A DNA stretch of 64,000 bases. It comes from Bradyrhizobium icense. Lineage in GTDB: Bacteria > Pseudomonadota > Alphaproteobacteria > Rhizobiales > Xanthobacteraceae. The translations under genes and the position numbers were made by a program. Positions 24,857-32,931 of this stretch are shown here, one piece after another (the first letter of the stretch is position 1; every line of letters begins with the position of its first letter). The notes beneath the pieces are model-generated. The model was not told the DNA's origin. It did no database searches and saw only the letters and a program-made list of their open reading frames with translations. The stretch covers positions 3,720,001-3,784,000 of the forward strand of contig NZ_CP016428.1 of NCBI RefSeq assembly GCF_001693385.1. The letters are read 5' to 3'.

Positions 24857-27800
24857 TTAGGTGAGCAGTTCGTGGGGCGAATGTGCTGTGGAATGGTGTC
24901 GACCGTTATTGTCGTGACTGGCCGCGTGTTCCTCCATAGCAGCTGAGCCCATGTCAAGGATTGCCGCAAGCTCGGCGCCGTGAAGGAGGAGAACGGGCGA
25001 ATCGTTAAGCTCTTCTAGCTCAAGTGCCGCGGTGGGGGTGGAAGAGGGAGCCTGATTTTCGAAGTGGAATGCCGGTTCGTGGCCGGCGCCGCCGGTCCCC
25101 CACGCGGATTCAGCCGGCTGGGTGGTGGCCGCTGACGCGTTCGCAGAGGCGGAGTGCGCCGCGTGCGGCGAGTTGCCATGGCCGCCACCTTTACCCGGTG
25201 CGACGCCAGGTTCGACCGGCCCGGCCGCTTCCATAGTGCTTGCGTATGCGGAGTGTGAAGAGTGCGAATTGTTGTGGCCGACGCCGTTGCCGGACGTGAC
25301 GCCCAGTTCGGTTAGTTCGTCGGCCTCCAATGACTTTGCAGAGGCCGAGTGTGAAGGGTGCTCCGAGTTGCTGTGGCCGGGTATGAAGCCCGGTTCTGTC
25401 GCTACGGACGCCGCTGATGCCTTCGCAGCCGCCGAGTTCGAGGCGTGCTGCTCGTTGCCGTGGCCGACACCGTTACCCGGTTCGGCCAGTTTGGCGGCTT
25501 CCGGTGCCTTTGCCGAGGCTGACTGCGAAGCGTGCTGCGGATTACCGTGGCTACCGTTATTGGCCGTTACGACGCTGGGTTCGGCGGCCACTGACGCCTT
25601 CGCAGCCGTCGAGTTCGAGGCGTGCTGCTCGTGGCCGTGGCCGACACCGTTACCCAGCTCGGCCAGCTCGGTGGTTTCCGATGCCTTTGCGGAGGCTGAC
25701 TGCGAAGCGTGCTGCGGATTACTGTGGCCACCGATATTGGCCGTTACGACGCTGGGTTCGGCGGCCACTGACGCCTTCGCAACCGTCGAGTTCGAGGCGT
25801 GCTGCTCGTTGCCGTGGCCGACACCGTTACCCGGCTCGGCTAGCTCGGCGGCTTCCGATGCCTTTGCTGAGGCTGACTGCGAAGCGTGCTGCGGATTACC
25901 GTGGCTACCGCTGTTTCCCGTTACGACGCTGGGTTCGGCGGGCTCGGCGGCTGCGACCGGGGCCACGATTGCGGCGCTTGGCATGCCGAGCTCGAAAAGT
26001 TCAGTTCCGGCGGCAATGTGCGCATTGCCATGCCCGGTCGTCACAGCACCGGTGTTCGCGTGGTCCGGCTCCTTCTTGAATGTGCGATTTTCCTCGATCA
26101 GAACAGATGTGTGGCTATGAGCAAGCTCGATCGATGATACGTGCGCCGACACAGTAGCCGCACCAGCGTCGCTCTCTTCGGTTGCATAAGCCGAATCGTC
26201 GCCGAAAGTGGTGAGCTTGGTCGAAACGATTGAACTGATCCGGTCCCGCCCGAAATGGAACCTCAAGCCGTCGTCGGCTGGCATGGTCCAGATCCCAGCC
26301 GTTACCAGCGTGCTCTCGTTCGCCCCCCCATCGCTGGAAGCGTCGGCGCTCCCCGTCGTGAGGACGGTCCCATCACTTGCGGTCGCCACCAGCAGCGTAG
26401 GATCGATTCCCTCCAAAGCCGCCCCGACAGTCGCCGCTTCGGGCTCGTAGACGAAATCCGACTCTGCAACGGACACAACTCCCTGCAAATGGATTTCCAG
26501 CAGGCCCGGATCGCCGATATCAAGGCTGCGATCCGTTGGATTCACATAGATGATCGTTTCATTGCTTATGGGGTTGTAGATCCAGGCGAGGGTATGCGGC
26601 GGCACGGACTTGCTTGCTGACGTCATGTGCAGGAACGCCAGCGCGCCTAAAGCCGCCAGGTTGATCTTGTCCGCCCCCGATGTGAAATCGACGATTGTGT
26701 CGAACTGGGTAGAGTTGGAATCGATCGCTGAAAGATAGACAAAGATGTCATCCTTGCTGCCCGTCAGCTGGTCACCGCCATATCCGCCGATGATGGTATC
26801 GCTGCCGTTGTTGCCAGTGATGGTGTCGCTGCCGGATCCTCCGCAGATCGTGTCGTCTCCACCGCTAGCTTTGATCGTGTCGTTCCCTGAGCGTCCGTAG
26901 ATAGCATCCACTAAGCCGGTGCCGTTGAGGGTGTCTTCACCGGCGACGCCATGGATTATGCGGGCCGCGTTACCTTCTCCTGCGACGCCGTCGTGTCCAA
27001 ACGCGAGCGGCAGGCGGAAGTCGTGGACAACTGGCCCCGAAGCCAGGTTGTCGACATCGCTGGGGTCTACATGGCTGGCGTCATGAATGGTGATCGTCGC
27101 CGCTTGTGCGGCGCCATCCAGGGTGGCGACCGTGGATGTGTCGATCAGCGTATCGCCCGGGTCGAGCACCTGCACTGCGGCATGGGAGTTGTCGAGTGTG
27201 TAGATGATCCCCACGCCGGCTGCCGTTATGCTGAAGGCGCCATAGCCGCCATGACTCTTTATCGGATTCGAGGCAAACTCCAGCGGCGGGAACTGCCGCT
27301 GCGCCGTGGGGCTGCCGGTCTGGTTAATCGCTTGCAGCCGCGGGGAAACGAAAAGAAAGGGCGTGCCGGATCCAATCGGGCCGTAGCCTCTCGGGAAGTT
27401 AGAGAGGACGGCCTGCTCAGCCGCGTGCAGCTCTTCCATTCTCGCCGCCGAGTGCGTGACTTGGTCCACCTTAATTGGGGAGCCTCGCTGGGTGAGCGCG
27501 ACCGTCTCGCCAGAATCGGCAACGATGACGTGCCGAAGGATCGCTTTCTTGCAGAGCTCAAATACGGAGTGCTCAAGATCCTTGTAGGCGGTGCTGTCCT
27601 CATCCAGGAAAGTGTTGTTCGCGTCCGACGTCCTGATGTCGCTCAACATTGCGAACGCCAGAGCGGCGAGCGAGAGCGTCCCGAAGCCGGTGGATCGTTG
27701 TAACAACGCGATCGTGGCGAGCACGGTCCTATTACTGATTTCAAGCTTCTGAAATATGTTGTAGAGGTGTACTTTGACTGTGCCTGGGGATACGTTCAGC

Positions 27801-28360
27801 TGGCGCGCAATCTCCTTGTTAGACAAACCTTCGGCCACCAGTAGTACGATTTCGCGCTCGCGGCACGTGAGCACCCTCAGCATTTTTTCGATTTTGGCGC
27901 CGTCTACTTCCTTTCCGTTTGGCGAGAGGTCTTGGGACGGTTTCGGTCGCGTACTGGTGCGCTCCGTCATCAGCCTCAGGGAGCGCAGAATGGTGTCGGG
28001 GCTTGCGTAAATCGAAATTGCACTGCAAGCGCCGGCCGCGATTGCCGCTGTGAGATCGTCGTCTCCTTCGGGTTCGGCAAAGAACACCAGCCGAGTGGGA
28101 AGATGCTCGGCTTTCGCAATGGCGAGGATCTCGGATACCGTCAGGTCAGGCAACGTGTTAGCAACGAGCGCGACTTCGGGTGCCAAATTCCGAATCGCAT
28201 CGAGGCAGCTTGTTCCGCGGCTGCACGATGCAACAATCTCGAAGTCGTGCTGTGTTGCGAATACCGACCTCAACCCCTGCAGAACGATCGGTTGTCGATC
28301 TGCGATCACCAGCCGGATGCAGCGCGTGAATGTTCCTTCGTCCGCGGACACATCTAACAT
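24857..28360 (-). CDS. LuxR-type regulator fused to VCBS/RTX repeats and a long repetitive tail
   Basis: One uninterrupted frame of 1167 residues. Residues 15-130 resemble a response-regulator receiver (RLVIADRQPIVLQGLRSVF), but the phosphoacceptor position is Ala67 (LVANTLPD) and the conserved Lys is Ile117, so phosphorylation is unlikely. Residues 161-225 are a complete LuxR helix-turn-helix (LTCREREIVLLVAEGLSNKE, then SPGTVKVHLYNIFQKL). A VCBS-like segment lies near 385-430, and residues 472-540 carry RTX nonapeptides (SGNDTI, GGDDTI, GSGSDTI). From about 780 onward the chain is His/Asn/Ser/Ala-rich repeats. A DNA-binding regulator joined to a secretion-type calcium-binding region is highly unusual. 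No signal peptide; the closing residues lack a clear type I secretion signal. Confidence 0.85.
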   Translation of the reverse strand: MLDVSADEGTFTRCIRLVIADRQPIVLQGLRSVFATQHDFEIVASCSRGTSCLDAIRNLAPEVALVANTLPDLTVSEILAIAKAEHLPTRLVFFAEPEGDDDLTAAIAAGACSAISIYASPDTILRSLRLMTERTSTRPKPSQDLSPNGKEVDGAKIEKMLRVLTCREREIVLLVAEGLSNKEIARQLNVSPGTVKVHLYNIFQKLEISNRTVLATIALLQRSTGFGTLSLAALAFAMLSDIRTSDANNTFLDEDSTAYKDLEHSVFELCKKAILRHVIVADSGETVALTQRGSPIKVDQVTHSAARMEELHAAEQAVLSNFPRGYGPIGSGTPFLFVSPRLQAINQTGSPTAQRQFPPLEFASNPIKSHGGYGAFSITAAGVGIIYTLDNSHAAVQVLDPGDTLIDTSTVATLDGAAQAATITIHDASHVDPSDVDNLASGPVVHDFRLPLAFGHDGVAGEGNAARIIHGVAGEDTLNGTGLVDAIYGRSGNDTIKASGGDDTICGGSGSDTITGNNGSDTIIGGYGGDQLTGSKDDIFVYLSAIDSNSTQFDTIVDFTSGADKINLAALGALAFLHMTSASKSVPPHTLAWIYNPISNETIIYVNPTDRSLDIGDPGLLEIHLQGVVSVAESDFVYEPEAATVGAALEGIDPTLLVATASDGTVLTTGSADASSDGGANESTLVTAGIWTMPADDGLRFHFGRDRISSIVSTKLTTFGDDSAYATEESDAGAATVSAHVSSIELAHSHTSVLIEENRTFKKEPDHANTGAVTTGHGNAHIAAGTELFELGMPSAAIVAPVAAAEPAEPSVVTGNSGSHGNPQHASQSASAKASEAAELAEPGNGVGHGNEQHASNSTVAKASVAAEPSVVTANIGGHSNPQHASQSASAKASETTELAELGNGVGHGHEQHASNSTAAKASVAAEPSVVTANNGSHGNPQHASQSASAKAPEAAKLAEPGNGVGHGNEQHASNSAAAKASAASVATEPGFIPGHSNSEHPSHSASAKSLEADELTELGVTSGNGVGHNNSHSSHSAYASTMEAAGPVEPGVAPGKGGGHGNSPHAAHSASANASAATTQPAESAWGTGGAGHEPAFHFENQAPSSTPTAALELEELNDSPVLLLHGAELAAILDMGSAAMEEHAASHDNNGRHHSTAHSPHELLT
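25415..25945. repeat. About three tandem copies of a 177-base coding repeat
   Basis: AGGCGTGCTG recurs at 25441, 25618 and 25795, and GAAGCGTGCT at 25527, 25704 and 25881: every interval is exactly 177 bases (59 codons). Each unit encodes two half-repeats, one ending GVGHGNEQHASNS-like and one ending SHGNPQHASQSASAK-like. More diverged copies continue toward 25200. The repeat lies wholly inside the LuxR-RTX gene and keeps its frame. Confidence 0.85.
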
Positions 28361-28718
28361 GGGCTCGACCTCGCCTGCCCAGCGCGGTGCCTTAGTCCTC
28401 TTGCTACCCCAACGCCAAGTCTAAATTGTCTGACGCCGGCAGCCCGGGTTGCCGGCCGCAATCTCTGAACCGGATAACTCATTCCCCGAGGGGAAGGCGA
28501 GAAAGCTGCCATCAGTTTGCGTCTTGGTGCGCTGCGATATGCGTCTAACCCACTTAGAACTCTTAAATATCATGCCTTCAGAATGAACCTTTTTTGTATC
28601 CTACTGCAAGCTTTGATTGGACCGGACGCGAAAATGGCTGATTTGCATACCGCAGTTGTACTCGGCTGGTCATAGTGTACTGGTGTTGAACATTTCTCAC
28701 TTGCCGTATCTTACGTTT
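28361..28718. other. Divergent intergenic region
   Basis: Lies between the leftward LuxR-RTX gene and the rightward small gene at 28719. The part around 28555-28700 is clearly AT-richer than its surroundings and is a likely promoter region, but I cannot assign -35/-10 elements with confidence. Confidence 0.4.
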
Positions 28719-28871
28719 ATGGATCGCGAGCGAAAAGAATTGGCAATCCATGAAAAGTTGGCACGCTGTAGACAGCTTGCCAAAGAGTACGTTAGTGAAC
28801 CAACGGCAGCTCACCTTCGTGAATTAGAGGCAGAGTTACTGGCTCAGCTTCGCAGATTAGATGACCAGTAA
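28719..28871 (+). CDS. Small helical protein, 50 residues
   Basis: Starts MDRERKELAIHEKL and consists of two charged helices (ELAIHEKLARCRQLAKE and LRELEAELLAQLRRL). Proteins of this type are frequent in Bradyrhizobium and have no known function. The frame extends upstream to 28617, but the ATG at 28719 fits the conserved beginning better. Confidence 0.65.
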   Translation: MDRERKELAIHEKLARCRQLAKEYVSEPTAAHLRELEAELLAQLRRLDDQ

Positions 28872-29141
28872 GGCCGCCCTGTTTCAGCCTCGTCTTCACG
28901 GCGCCGGCGCGATGGCGACCATTCGTATAGTAGGCTGCAGCTCATCGCGAAGCCCGCTCACGCTGGCCAGCCAAGCCGCGGCCGCCTGGTGGTGCTCCAA
29001 CGCAGGGGATGGCAGACCTGCCTCCGGGACTGGGGCGGCTGGCAAGACGGACCGTGAGGCGGCCGTAGTACGCCGGCGCGAGAGTTCGTTCCTAAATTGT
29101 CCGCGTAGTTCTACGAAGACCGCAGGTCTCGGCAGATGTTC

Positions 29142-29438
29142 TCACCGATTGACGTTGGCGAGCCGAGGTTCTGGTCCCTGACAATCCGGCCGCACGTCCG
29201 CGCCGTGATGGCCGCAAACCGAGCAGACGAATAGGGCCTCCAGATCGGACACTCGCAGGCTCTCGGGCCAGCAGTCAGCGTCTATCACAACCGAATGCGA
29301 GCAACCGTAGTCTCCGCAGAACACATGCAGCCGGCGAGCGCCGGACTGCCGCATTTGCCCAAGGGTGATCGTCTGCTCGACTAGCATGCACGAATTTTTG
29401 CCAAGAGCCACAACCAGTCTGAATATGGCATCCGCCAT
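29142..29438 (-). CDS. Small Cys-containing protein, 98 residues
   Basis: The C-terminal half reads RLHVFCGDYGCSHSVVIDAD, a DLEALFVCSVCGHHGADVRPD segment, and so has two Cys pairs (CxxxxC and CxxC) suggesting zinc binding. This pattern occurs in a family of short Rhizobiales proteins without known role. The start is uncertain: ATG 29438 is used; ATG 29501 and ATG 29387 are in frame. Confidence 0.6.
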   Translation of the reverse strand: MADAIFRLVVALGKNSCMLVEQTITLGQMRQSGARRLHVFCGDYGCSHSVVIDADCWPESLRVSDLEALFVCSVCGHHGADVRPDCQGPEPRLANVNR

Positions 29439-30042
29439 AGATTGACTGAGTGGACGGTCCGGCGGGGGCTTGCATTGCCGAGGCGGTGGCAAGTCGAACA
29501 TGCCCACATCCGGCTCGTGATGCGAGGATGGGGGAGCGTCGCGACGGCGGGCCGCAATCGCCCAAGTTTCGAGAAGGGCTTGGATCGAGGGGCATGAATC
29601 CGACACGAGCGCGCGATCGTGCCGCTTGGACGTGGGAACGAAGAAGGACGGCCCAATGAGCCGCTTCCGTCTGGCGGATCGGTGGCGACGCGCGGGAGGG
29701 CTGGCTCGAAAAACACATCGGCGCGAAATGCACTTCGCCATTAATCCATCCACGCAAGTTATTGAAGTTGCTAACATCTTCTGCGTCATCCGAGCGCGCC
29801 AGTATTAAAATCAACTTTTCCTTTGGTTTCGGCTCTGCGGTCCACCGGAGAAACTTCGGGCCGAAGAGGCCTCTTTGAACCAGATGTCATCCCCAGCTCT
29901 GCGCTACATGATGGCAGCTCTGCCCTGCCGTGCGCGGAATCGTTCTTCTAACGTCCATGGGTGCATTTGGCGCAGCAGGAATAGGAACGAAGGCGTCGCC
30001 TGAAGACTTCCGGTGCTTGCACAAGTGCAACGGAGGACAACC
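29439..30042. other. Intergenic region without a supported gene
   Basis: Several short overlapping frames exist on both strands, none with a recognisable product or good ribosome site. The part just before 30043 must contain the promoter of the Gly-rich protein gene. Confidence 0.4.
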
Positions 30043-30342
30043 ATGAAGGTATCAGCGATCGCGTTAGCATTGTTCTTTGCGCTCGGCTCGACGTTGGCTG
30101 TCGCACAAGGTGGTGGCGCTGGAGGGGGCGGAGCGGGTGGTGCTGGCGCAGGTGCAGGCGCTGGTGGCACGGGTAGTGGGGGCGCCGCTGCTGGCGGGGG
30201 TACCGGCGATGGTTCTGGCGCGGGTGGAGCCTCCGCAGGCGGAACGGGTACAGGCGGAGCGGCAGGCACATCCGGTAGCGCCGCTGGCGGAGGCGGACCA
30301 AACGCGCCAGACGACGAAATGAAGCGAAAGATGAGAAGGTAG
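30043..30342 (+). CDS. Secreted Gly-rich protein, 99 residues
   Basis: ATG 30043 follows CGGAGGA. Residues 1-22 are a clear signal peptide (MKVSAIALALFFALGS, ending AVAQ). The mature protein is almost only Gly, Ala, Ser and Thr up to about residue 88, then a charged tail DDEMKRKMRR. It could be a surface or matrix protein; no family is assignable because of the low complexity. Confidence 0.75.
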   Translation: MKVSAIALALFFALGSTLAVAQGGGAGGGGAGGAGAGAGAGGTGSGGAAAGGGTGDGSGAGGASAGGTGTGGAAGTSGSAAGGGGPNAPDDEMKRKMRR

Positions 30343-30546
30343 GCTCTGCCGCCAATAGGCGGGCGTGGTGGCTGCCTCGGACGGGCCAGCTACGTGAGGA
30401 TCTCACTAGGCGTGCTCCGGGCTTTTGCGGCGTCAGCGATTCGCCCCTGCGCCATTTCTCGCTTTGAGCGGCAACATCAGGTTGGGTTTTTGGCTCGGCG
30501 GCCCGCACCCGTCACAGGGTAGCGGAGTCTCCGAGGGGCAAACCCG

Positions 30547-31320
30547 TCACGGCTTGTCAGGGCTTGGTCGAGGTTTGAGCGGAATTTGGAAGGTCCGATA
30601 TCGCGCTATCTCAGGAAAGCTATCCGCGGCGCTGGCAGAGACCAATCCGACGACCGCGGCCGAAACTTCTTTGCTGACCAGCCGATTGATCGCCGTGGTT
30701 TGACCTTTGCTCAGTTGAACTTCGCGCGCGCCCGCTGCCATCATCGCCGTCCTGACGCGGCCGATCGACGACTCGGAATACCTGTCGTCGATCGCAATTG
30801 CCTTACCGGCCAGGTCGGAGACGGACTCGACGTCGGGACTCGCCACAAGGACGGCCACGAGAGCGTCCAGCGACGAATCCAGCGTCGGAACCGACATTCG
30901 CTCCGCGGCGGCGGAGGCGTGCGCCACCTGCCGTTCTGTCACGTCGGTCGTTGACTGCGGATCGGTGAAGTTTGCTCGTGTCGTCTGGGAAGCAACGGCA
31001 TTGCCCGTTGTCTGCTGGTTCGCTCGCGGAGAAGGAACCGGAACGGGAATGGCAGCTTTCGTCGCCACCTTGATTGGCTTGGGGGTTCGACGGACGGCGT
31101 GGTCCGCCTGAGATCGGGGTGGCTTGTCGTCGCGCCAGGCGATGGTGGACACCGGTTTCGTGACGGCAGAATCGCTGTCACGCGATTCAGGTTCAATCGG
31201 CACATGAACCGCGGTCAGGCAGGCCAACGGGTTCAGGCCAACACACGATGGCTGCGTTGATTGTTGGCTACTACAACCGACCAGGGTGGTAACCAGCACG
31301 CAAATAAGAAGCGTCCTCAA
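30547..31320 (-). CDS. Lipoprotein with a solute-receptor-like C-terminal domain
   Basis: TTG 31320 is chosen because AGGAGG lies five bases upstream and the product then begins with a lipoprotein signal: LLICVLVTTLVGCSS, with the lipobox Cys at residue 16. A long Pro/Thr/Ser/Arg-rich linker follows to about residue 145. The last 100 residues (SVSDLAGKAIAIDDRYSESS, then GQTTAINRLVSKEVSAAVVG) resemble one lobe of TAXI/periplasmic binding proteins. About 257 residues. It may be anchored in the outer membrane; ligand unknown. Confidence 0.7.
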   Translation of the reverse strand: MRTLLICVLVTTLVGCSSQQSTQPSCVGLNPLACLTAVHVPIEPESRDSDSAVTKPVSTIAWRDDKPPRSQADHAVRRTPKPIKVATKAAIPVPVPSPRANQQTTGNAVASQTTRANFTDPQSTTDVTERQVAHASAAAERMSVPTLDSSLDALVAVLVASPDVESVSDLAGKAIAIDDRYSESSIGRVRTAMMAAGAREVQLSKGQTTAINRLVSKEVSAAVVGLVSASAADSFPEIARYRTFQIPLKPRPSPDKP

Positions 31321-31628
31321 TCGATCCTCCTGAAGAGGCTGAGTGCGGCCCCGCAATTCTTGCGGCTTGAAAGGGGTGTTGCGCTGGAGCCTCAAGCAAT
31401 GACGCAAAACTGTTAAATGCGCATTAAGCTTAGGCCACGCGCAGCGTGATGCGCCGGCATGGTTAATGCGTGAGCCGTGCCGCTTCGGATGAACAGAAGC
31501 GACCAGGCGCCATCCCACGGCGGTCATACGTCCGCCTTTTCGTTGCTTTCTTCCATGCAGGATTCCGCCACGAATCGGTCGCCATGCTCACGCGCTGGGG
31601 TTTTTCATCGAGTGATGGAGAATGACCG
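31321..31628. other. Divergent intergenic region
   Basis: Lies between the lipoprotein gene and the gene at 31629. It should hold both promoters; no clear -35/-10 pair, operator or RNA gene was identified. Confidence 0.35.
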
Positions 31629-32054
31629 ATGGCGAGTATCGAACGACTTCACAGAGCTGCGCCGCTGGATTTGGCCAAGCTTGAAGAAGATGTCGTGGGG
31701 AGCCTTCCTGCGATAAAGGTGGCCCCATCGGGGCCGATGCCGGACTACGTCGAGCATCAAGAGGGCGTCACGCGCGTCGGTGCGCTCACGGCCGAGGCCG
31801 TGGTGCGTGACTATGAGGCCGCCGCGAAGGAAATCGAAGCCATGGGAGCAGAACTGATCAATGCGGCGAAGAAATGCGAGGCAATGACCGCCGAAGTGCA
31901 CAATGCCATTGCCTTCATGCGCGATACCGCAGCGTCGTATCGTGAGGAAGCCAAAAAGATCTTCAAGCGCATCGAGGAATGCTCGATCTTTACCGAGCAC
32001 GTTCGCAAGACCTGCGAGACCGTCAAACTCAAGATGATCGAAGGCAAATTGTAG
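31629..32054 (+). CDS. Helical hypothetical protein, 141 residues
   Basis: The protein has a disordered N-terminal 45 residues, then long helices rich in Ala, Glu and Lys (LTAEAVVRDYEAAAKEIEAM onward) to the C-terminus, predicting coiled coil. No signal or membrane segment. ATG 31629 follows GGAGAATGA. No function is recognised. Confidence 0.75.
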   Translation: MASIERLHRAAPLDLAKLEEDVVGSLPAIKVAPSGPMPDYVEHQEGVTRVGALTAEAVVRDYEAAAKEIEAMGAELINAAKKCEAMTAEVHNAIAFMRDTAASYREEAKKIFKRIEECSIFTEHVRKTCETVKLKMIEGKL

Positions 32055-32520
32055 CCGCCGTGAGAAATCGGGAACATCAATCGGGTTTGCCGTCCCGGCG
32101 GGAGGCCAGGTTTTTCTAATAGCGTGTGTGAATTGCGGTACACGCTGGTGCCGCGAATCAGCTTATTTTGTAGTTACTCCCTAGACTCGTACCCGTCGCA
32201 AATGGCGGGTCCTCTTTGCTATATCCGGCAGTCGGGATCGCGCGACATCGGTGCTGCGGGCCGCACGCCTGATCAGGCAGATCAGTGCTCGCACCCAAGT
32301 TGCAGACTTGGCCTGGCACAATCGATCCAGGTGAGGCAGGTGCGTGTCCGCAATGACACGCTGCCGCAATTCCTGCAGGACGAAGCGCGGGTTGATGCCC
32401 CTGCCGTCGCACCGTTCGCCTAAACTGAATGAGCTGGCCGGCTGCTGATTCCCGCGGGCTTCGCCGCGGTTCGGCGCTTCCAAAACGTTCGACACTACCA
32501 AGACCACCCGGAGCATCTTC
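32055..32520. other. Intergenic region without a supported gene
   Basis: About 470 bases with only short frames on either strand. A short run around 32255-32335 could encode an Arg/Ala-rich peptide but has no ribosome site or recognisable similarity. Confidence 0.35.
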
Positions 32521-32895
32521 ATGCTGTTTCTGAGCTACGCCTATCGAGTCCTCTCGAACTTCGTGTTCCTGGCGCTGGTCTATTTTGCTCTGAATTTCCT
32601 CGAAAAGTACCAGCATCGCGTGGTCGTCGCGGTTCTCGTGCTGGTCTATGCCGGCATGCACGCGGCATCCGCGCTGCGGTCGTTTCACTTCTTCCAGCGC
32701 ATCGAACGGCTGGAACTGGAGGCGCGGCGTTTGGTGGCGGCGCTGGGCGAGGGGCCGAATTCGACGTCTACGCGCAAGCAGGTCATCACCGAGGTCAGCG
32801 GGCTCCGCCAAGCCGGCGAGATCAAGGCCTATATCGATCTGCTGTTTCTCGCCATCGTCATCCTGCTCTGCATTGCCAAGATCGTGGCCAGTTGA
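32521..32895 (+). CDS. Small inner-membrane protein, 124 residues
   Basis: Three hydrophobic segments are visible: about residues 9-25, 33-52 and 103-121, with a polar region between the second and third (RIERLELEARRL). It has no known family. The gene ends 37 bases before the stop of the convergent polysaccharide deacetylase gene. Confidence 0.7.
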   Translation: MLFLSYAYRVLSNFVFLALVYFALNFLEKYQHRVVVAVLVLVYAGMHAASALRSFHFFQRIERLELEARRLVAALGEGPNSTSTRKQVITEVSGLRQAGEIKAYIDLLFLAIVILLCIAKIVAS

Positions 32896-32931
32896 GCCTT
32901 CGTCGCGACGGCGGGCGTGCCCATCGTCAGA

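Noticed and set aside
25415..25945. Regular 177-base spacing suggesting a CRISPR-like array
   Set aside because: The repeats are long, contiguous, lack spacers and keep a reading frame, so they are a protein-coding tandem repeat.
25122..26120. A 332-codon plus-strand frame with repeated Cys-Trp-Pro patterns
   Set aside because: It is the antisense of the tandem repeats in the LuxR-RTX gene, which has the coherent domains on the minus strand.
28872..29141. A possible 106-codon gene running from 28861 to 29181 on the plus strand
   Set aside because: It overlaps the end of the small gene at 28719, has no ribosome site and runs into the convergent Cys-containing gene; composition looks non-coding.
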